9,241 nucleotides of DNA from JAFDWI01 sp964449375 (lineage in GTDB: Bacteria > Actinomycetota > Acidimicrobiia > Acidimicrobiales > Iamiaceae): positions 1 through 9,241 of the forward strand of contig CAYVAS010000086.1 of assembly GCA_964449375.1 (NCBI GenBank), read 5' to 3'. How positions within the stretch are numbered: the first letter of the stretch is position 1; every line of letters starts with the position of its first letter. Below the pieces are notes generated by a model that was not told the DNA's origin, made no database searches, and was given only the letters and a program-made list of their open reading frames with translations. Made by a program: the position numbers and the translations under genes. Shown piece after piece: positions 6,522 to 9,241 of the stretch.

Positions 6522-6527
6522 CAGACT
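6522..6527 (+). promoter_or_regulatory. -10-like element of a leaderless promoter for the UPF0104 gene
   Basis: CAGACT, one mismatch from TAnnnT, ends six bases before the GTG at 6534. A GAGG lies only one base before the GTG, too close to act as a Shine-Dalgarno. It sits in the 97-base divergent region between pcrA and this gene. The arrangement mirrors that of pcrA and of the cobalamin-binding gene. Confidence 0.35.
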
Positions 6528-6533
6528 TGAGGC

Positions 6534-7775
6534 GTGCTGCCGTCGGAACCAACGGACACCGGCCAGTCATCGGCGCCGCTCCACGACCGCTCCGGGGATC
6601 TGCCCGAGGCCGTCGACGCATCCCCGGACTCCGACGAATCTCCGGCCGGGGCCGCGCATCACGACCAGCCCACCGACGACGAGAACGCCCGCAGGAAGCG
6701 GACCCGGCGAGGCCTCCGCAAGGGGTTCCTGGGTCTGGTCACGGTGGTGGTGTTCATCTACCTGGTCATCCCCCTGGTCGCGGACGCCCGCCGCGATGTC
6801 GACACCGTGTCGTCGGTGAACTGGTGGATGCTCGTGCTCGCCGTGGGCTGCGTGCTGTTGTCCCTGGTCGCCTACACCCAGCTCACGATGGTGGCGCTGC
6901 CCGGAGACAGGGACCACCGGCCCATCCGCTTCTCGACCCTGTTCCGCATCCAGTTGTCGATGAAGGCGGTCACCAACGTGGTGCCCGGCGGCACGGCGAC
7001 GGGTTCCGCGGTGGGCTACCGCCTGATGACCTCGGCGGGGGTCAGTGGCACCGACACGGGGTTCGCGCTGGCCACGGTGGGGCTGGGCTCCGCGGTGATC
7101 CTGAACCTGTTGCTGTGGCTGGGCCTGCTCGTGGCGATCCCCCGCTCGGGTCTGCAACCGGTCTACGCCACGGTGGCGATCGTCGGGGTCGTGGCGATCG
7201 CGCTGGTGGCCGCGTTGGTCGTGCTGCTCATGAAGGGGCACGGCCCCCTGGACCGGATGGTCCGGGCGGCGGCCCGCCGCCTTCCACGGGTGGATCCCGA
7301 CGACGCATCGGGAGTCCTCGAACGGGTGGTGCGCCAGCTCCGGGTGCTGGCGTCCCGACCCGACGTGATCCGCCGCGGCATCGTCTGGGCGATCGCCAAG
7401 TGGCTGCTGGAGGCGGCGGCGTTGTGGATCTGTCTGGCGGCCTTCGGCGAGAACCTGCCACTGGACTCGCTGCTGGTGGCCTTCGGGATCGCGAACGTGC
7501 TGGCGGCGATCCCGATCACCCCGGGCGGGCTCGGGTTCGTGGAGGTCGGGCTGGGTTCGGCACTGGTGGGCTTCGGGGTCCCCTTCCAGGTGGTGACCGT
7601 GAGCGTGGTGGCCTACCGGGTCGCCCAGTTCTGGTTGCCGGTGCCCCTGGGCGCGGCGGCGTACCTGTCGCTCAAGATCTGGCCCGGCTCGGATCGCAAG
7701 GCCTCACGGCGAGAACGGCTCCAGGAACTTGCCGCCGAAGCCTTCAGCCGTCACCCCTCCAACCAACGCGACTAA
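6534..7775 (+). CDS. UPF0104 / LPG-synthase-TM family integral membrane protein (flippase-like)
   Basis: The 413-residue product begins with a hydrophilic, probably disordered acidic tail (1-50) and a basic patch RRKRTRRGLRK at 53-63. A multi-pass membrane domain follows. Strong helices lie near 65-83, 98-119, 176-203, 210-233, 285-303 and 350-380, with weaker or re-entrant segments near 140-165 and 311-345. Two motifs mark the family: PGGTATGSAVGYR at 151-163 and PGGLGFVEVGL at 330-340. These belong to the flippase-like membrane domain (TIGR00374/UPF0104, YbhN-like) also found in lysylphosphatidylglycerol synthase MprF. The soluble aminoacyl-transfer domain of MprF is absent, so it should not lysinylate lipids by itself. 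Lipid or polyprenyl-linked translocation is the family hypothesis, not shown here. A loop at about 235-282 is basic and probably cytoplasmic. The GTG start is supported by the preceding -10-like box. The gene ends 22 bases from a convergent lipoprotein gene. Confidence 0.92.
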   Translation: MLPSEPTDTGQSSAPLHDRSGDLPEAVDASPDSDESPAGAAHHDQPTDDENARRKRTRRGLRKGFLGLVTVVVFIYLVIPLVADARRDVDTVSSVNWWMLVLAVGCVLLSLVAYTQLTMVALPGDRDHRPIRFSTLFRIQLSMKAVTNVVPGGTATGSAVGYRLMTSAGVSGTDTGFALATVGLGSAVILNLLLWLGLLVAIPRSGLQPVYATVAIVGVVAIALVAALVVLLMKGHGPLDRMVRAAARRLPRVDPDDASGVLERVVRQLRVLASRPDVIRRGIVWAIAKWLLEAAALWICLAAFGENLPLDSLLVAFGIANVLAAIPITPGGLGFVEVGLGSALVGFGVPFQVVTVSVVAYRVAQFWLPVPLGAAAYLSLKIWPGSDRKASRRERLQELAAEAFSRHPSNQRD

Positions 7776-7797
7776 TGGGAGCGGAGCTGGCCGGATC

Positions 7798-8592
7798 TCA
7801 GGATTCGGGCTCGGTGCCCGGTTCCGGCACGGTCGCACCGCCGTCGTCGGGCGGCGCCGCCCCGGACGTCGGCGGCACCGGGGCCGGGGCGCCCGGGGCC
7901 TCGGCGTCCGGATTCGCTTGGTCCGCCGCCGTGGTGGTCGTGGACGGGTCCGGGCACCGGGCCACCACCCTGCCGGGCACCGGCGGGTCCTCGACGGCCT
8001 CGGCGGAGCCGGACTCACCGCCGGCTTCGGTGGTCGCCGGGCTCGGCGGGTTGACCGCTGCGAACTGGCCCTCGGCTTCATAGCGGTCGCCGTCCCGGGT
8101 GATCAACGGCTCGGTTGCCTGCGGGTCGTTGCGGTCCTGCCAGTTCTTCTCTCCCTCGATCTGGAACCGGGTCGCGGACAGCCCCCGGACCTCACCATCT
8201 CCCTGCATCCGGATCAGGGCGGTGTCGGTGAGGGTCGGCACGGTCTCGATGAGTCCGGACTCCTGATTGCGGTAGCGGGTCAGCGACACCGCGGCGAGCG
8301 TGCCGTCGACCTCGAAGTTGGCGTAGACCCCGAACCGTCGGGTGCTGCCCTCCGGGTCGCTGGCCACCGGACCCGACGCGCAGATCACGCCCTCGAAGGG
8401 GTACCGGTTTCCGTCCAGTTCGATGAAGCCGGCGCCGGGCTCCACCGGGTCGACCAGGTACGGAAAGCTCGTGGTCGACGCGCTCTCCCGGTCGCCCGAG
8501 TCGCCCGAACACGCGCCGACGACCAGCACCACCGCGGCCAGGCAGGCCAGGAGTCCTCCACGGCGGGGGGAAGGCGCAGTCACGTGGAGCAT
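7798..8592 (-). CDS. Secreted lipoprotein with an LpqH-like core and acidic Pro-rich tail
   Basis: The 264-residue product has a lipoprotein signal peptide: basic residues at 10-11, a hydrophobic segment at 14-25 and lipobox Val-Val-Gly-Ala-Cys with Cys28 as lipid anchor. The core from about 50 to 213 is beta-rich and bounded by Cys71 (in VICASG) and Cys213 (in VARCPDP). It has GDRYEAEGQFA at 168-178. This layout, two cysteines far apart with a DGxxYxxxG strand before the second, resembles the mycobacterial LpqH 19-kDa antigen family, but the match is by pattern only. Residues 182-200 form a low-complexity insertion. Residues 214-264 form a Pro/Ala/Thr/acid-rich tail that probably spans cell wall. 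The ATG at 8592 is annotated. A GTG at 8583 (261 aa), seven bases after CAAGAT, is an alternative leaderless start. It lies 89 bases downstream of the NlpC/P60 gene on the same strand and may share its transcript. Confidence 0.85.
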   Translation of the reverse strand: MLHVTAPSPRRGGLLACLAAVVLVVGACSGDSGDRESASTTSFPYLVDPVEPGAGFIELDGNRYPFEGVICASGPVASDPEGSTRRFGVYANFEVDGTLAAVSLTRYRNQESGLIETVPTLTDTALIRMQGDGEVRGLSATRFQIEGEKNWQDRNDPQATEPLITRDGDRYEAEGQFAAVNPPSPATTEAGGESGSAEAVEDPPVPGRVVARCPDPSTTTTAADQANPDAEAPGAPAPVPPTSGAAPPDDGGATVPEPGTEPES

Positions 8593-8681
8593 CTTGTCGT
8601 GCAGCCGACCGTCGACGCCACCGCCGCTCACCCGACCGGCGTCACCGACCTCGACGTCGACGGACGATCCGGGCGGGTGCG

Positions 8682-9241
8682 TCAACCCGGACGGCCCGCT
8701 CCAATCCAGGAGTAGTAGCCGTTCCACAGGTTCACGGCGCCGTACTGGACCACCGACCGCGAGTTGGGAGCGTGCACGACCTGTCCGCCGCCCACGTAGA
8801 TCGCCACGTGGGTGATGTTCGACGACGACGTGCCGTAGAACACCAGGTCACCAAGCGCCAGGCTGCCCAGCCCGACCTTGGCCGACAGGTTGTACTGCAT
8901 CTGGGCGGAGTGGGGCAGCGACACCCCCGCCCGGGCCCACGCGTACAGGGTCAGCCCGGAACAGTCGAAGCCCACGATGCCCGCACCGGGACCGAACCCT
9001 TCCGAGGGCCCCGAGGCGTTGCCCCCACCCCAGGAGTAGCGCACCCCGAGCTGGGAGATCGCCGCGTTCGCGGCCGTCGCGCCACGGCCGGTGGTGGGAG
9101 GCGCGACCGGCGGCGGCGGGGGCGGCGGTGCGGTCGCCGGGGGTGACGTCGGACCCGGACCACCGGACGGCGGCGGGGGTGCGGCGGGCCGGGTCGTGGG
9201 GGTGCCCGGTCCGGCGGGCTGGGTGGCCGGTGCCCCCGGGG
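8682..9241 (-). CDS. NlpC/P60 peptidoglycan endopeptidase, RipA/RipB type, C-terminal part
   Basis: The frame is open from the right edge of the window to the stop at 8682. The 185 visible residues are the C-terminus of a longer protein. The first 50 or so are a Pro/Thr/Gly-rich linker with a run of seven prolines, typical of an extracellular wall-spanning spacer. The NlpC/P60 domain follows, starting AAISQLGVRYSWGGG. The catalytic cysteine is in GFDCSGL (codon 8961-8963), the histidine in THVAIYVG (8808-8810), and the third polar residue is a histidine in VVHAP (8772-8774). The Gly/Ser/Pro-rich insert between WGGG and GFDCSG, the later LPH...QYNL and the C-terminal placement resemble mycobacterial RipA and RipB. 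These cut the D-Glu to diaminopimelate bond of stem peptides during cell separation. A GTG at 9044 lies inside the conserved QLGVRYSWGG block and is not the start. The N-terminus and any signal peptide are outside the window. Confidence 0.93.
   Translation of the reverse strand, partial: PGAPATQPAGPGTPTTRPAAPPPPSGGPGPTSPPATAPPPPPPPVAPPTTGRGATAANAAISQLGVRYSWGGGNASGPSEGFGPGAGIVGFDCSGLTLYAWARAGVSLPHSAQMQYNLSAKVGLGSLALGDLVFYGTSSSNITHVAIYVGGGQVVHAPNSRSVVQYGAVNLWNGYYSWIGAGRPG

Noticed and set aside
6437..6533. Possible SOS (LexA) operator in the pcrA divergent region
   Set aside because: No TCGAAC-N4-GTTCGA-like palindrome is present in these 97 bases.
4055..8083. Open plus-strand frame of 1342 codons running antisense to pcrA and then out of frame over the UPF0104 gene
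   Set aside because: Its first part is the complement of a helicase with all motifs intact, and its second part shadows a clear membrane protein. The composition is Arg/Gly/Pro/Val-rich without any domain. Such frames arise from strong GC bias at third codon positions.
8593..8727. Upstream extension of the LpqH-like lipoprotein by 45 residues to an ATG at 8727
   Set aside because: It would overlap the end of the NlpC/P60 gene and put a long hydrophilic segment before an obvious lipoprotein signal peptide.
8682..9044. Free-standing 120-residue NlpC/P60 protein starting at the GTG at 9044
   Set aside because: The GTG lies inside the conserved QLGVRYSWGG block. Reading upstream gives an uninterrupted Pro-rich linker to the window edge, so the gene is longer.
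9108..9128. CGG/GGG triplet run that looks like a microsatellite
   Set aside because: It encodes the polyproline linker of the NlpC/P60 protein with mixed codons. Only seven residues are involved, so there is no evidence of repeat instability.

Overview
The window is GC-rich throughout, with compact genes, frequent GTG starts and 4-base ATGA start/stop overlaps. This fits a high-GC Actinomycetota. The RipA/RipB-type NlpC/P60 domain, two lipoproteins and the UvrD/PcrA helicase with its C-terminal RNA-polymerase/UvrB-interaction segment all agree with that. A member of the Acidimicrobiia is plausible, but this is a guess, since no rRNA or other phylogenetic marker is present.

Layout, left to right. 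(1) Positions 1-1736, minus strand: a stand-alone cobalamin-binding subunit of the methylmalonyl-CoA mutase family, then sucC, then the first codons of sucD, which runs off the left edge. The succinyl-CoA made by such a mutase is the substrate of SucCD, so this is a coherent propionate/methylmalonate-to-TCA neighbourhood, although no mutase catalytic subunit is in view. (2) Positions 1785-3409, plus strand: a two-gene operon divergent from the cobalamin gene. It encodes a single-pass membrane protein that looks like a Rieske fold without its cluster ligands, and a GHMP-family sugar kinase of the heptose/fucose kinase type. The two overlap by ATGA. (3) Positions 3450-6436, minus strand: pcrA/uvrD followed by a small lipoprotein gene, also overlapping by ATGA. 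A small hairpin separates this unit from the convergent kinase gene. (4) Positions 6534-7775, plus strand: a polytopic UPF0104/LPG-synthase-TM (flippase-like) membrane protein, divergent from pcrA. (5) Positions 7798-9241, minus strand: an LpqH-like lipoprotein downstream of the C-terminal part of a RipA/RipB-type peptidoglycan hydrolase that runs off the right edge.

Three or four starts are preceded by a TAnnnT-like -10 hexamer 6-7 bases upstream of a GTG and lack a Shine-Dalgarno sequence. This suggests leaderless transcription. It is the most consistent regulatory signal in the window and it decided the start of the cobalamin-binding gene.

I found no mobile element, CRISPR array, tRNA, rRNA or phage-like module. 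No stretch longer than about 110 bases is free of genes. Most of the window is conserved housekeeping. The parts that look least described are the degenerate Rieske-like protein coupled to a GHMP kinase, and the lipoprotein coupled to pcrA. I do not see strong evidence for a new multi-gene system.
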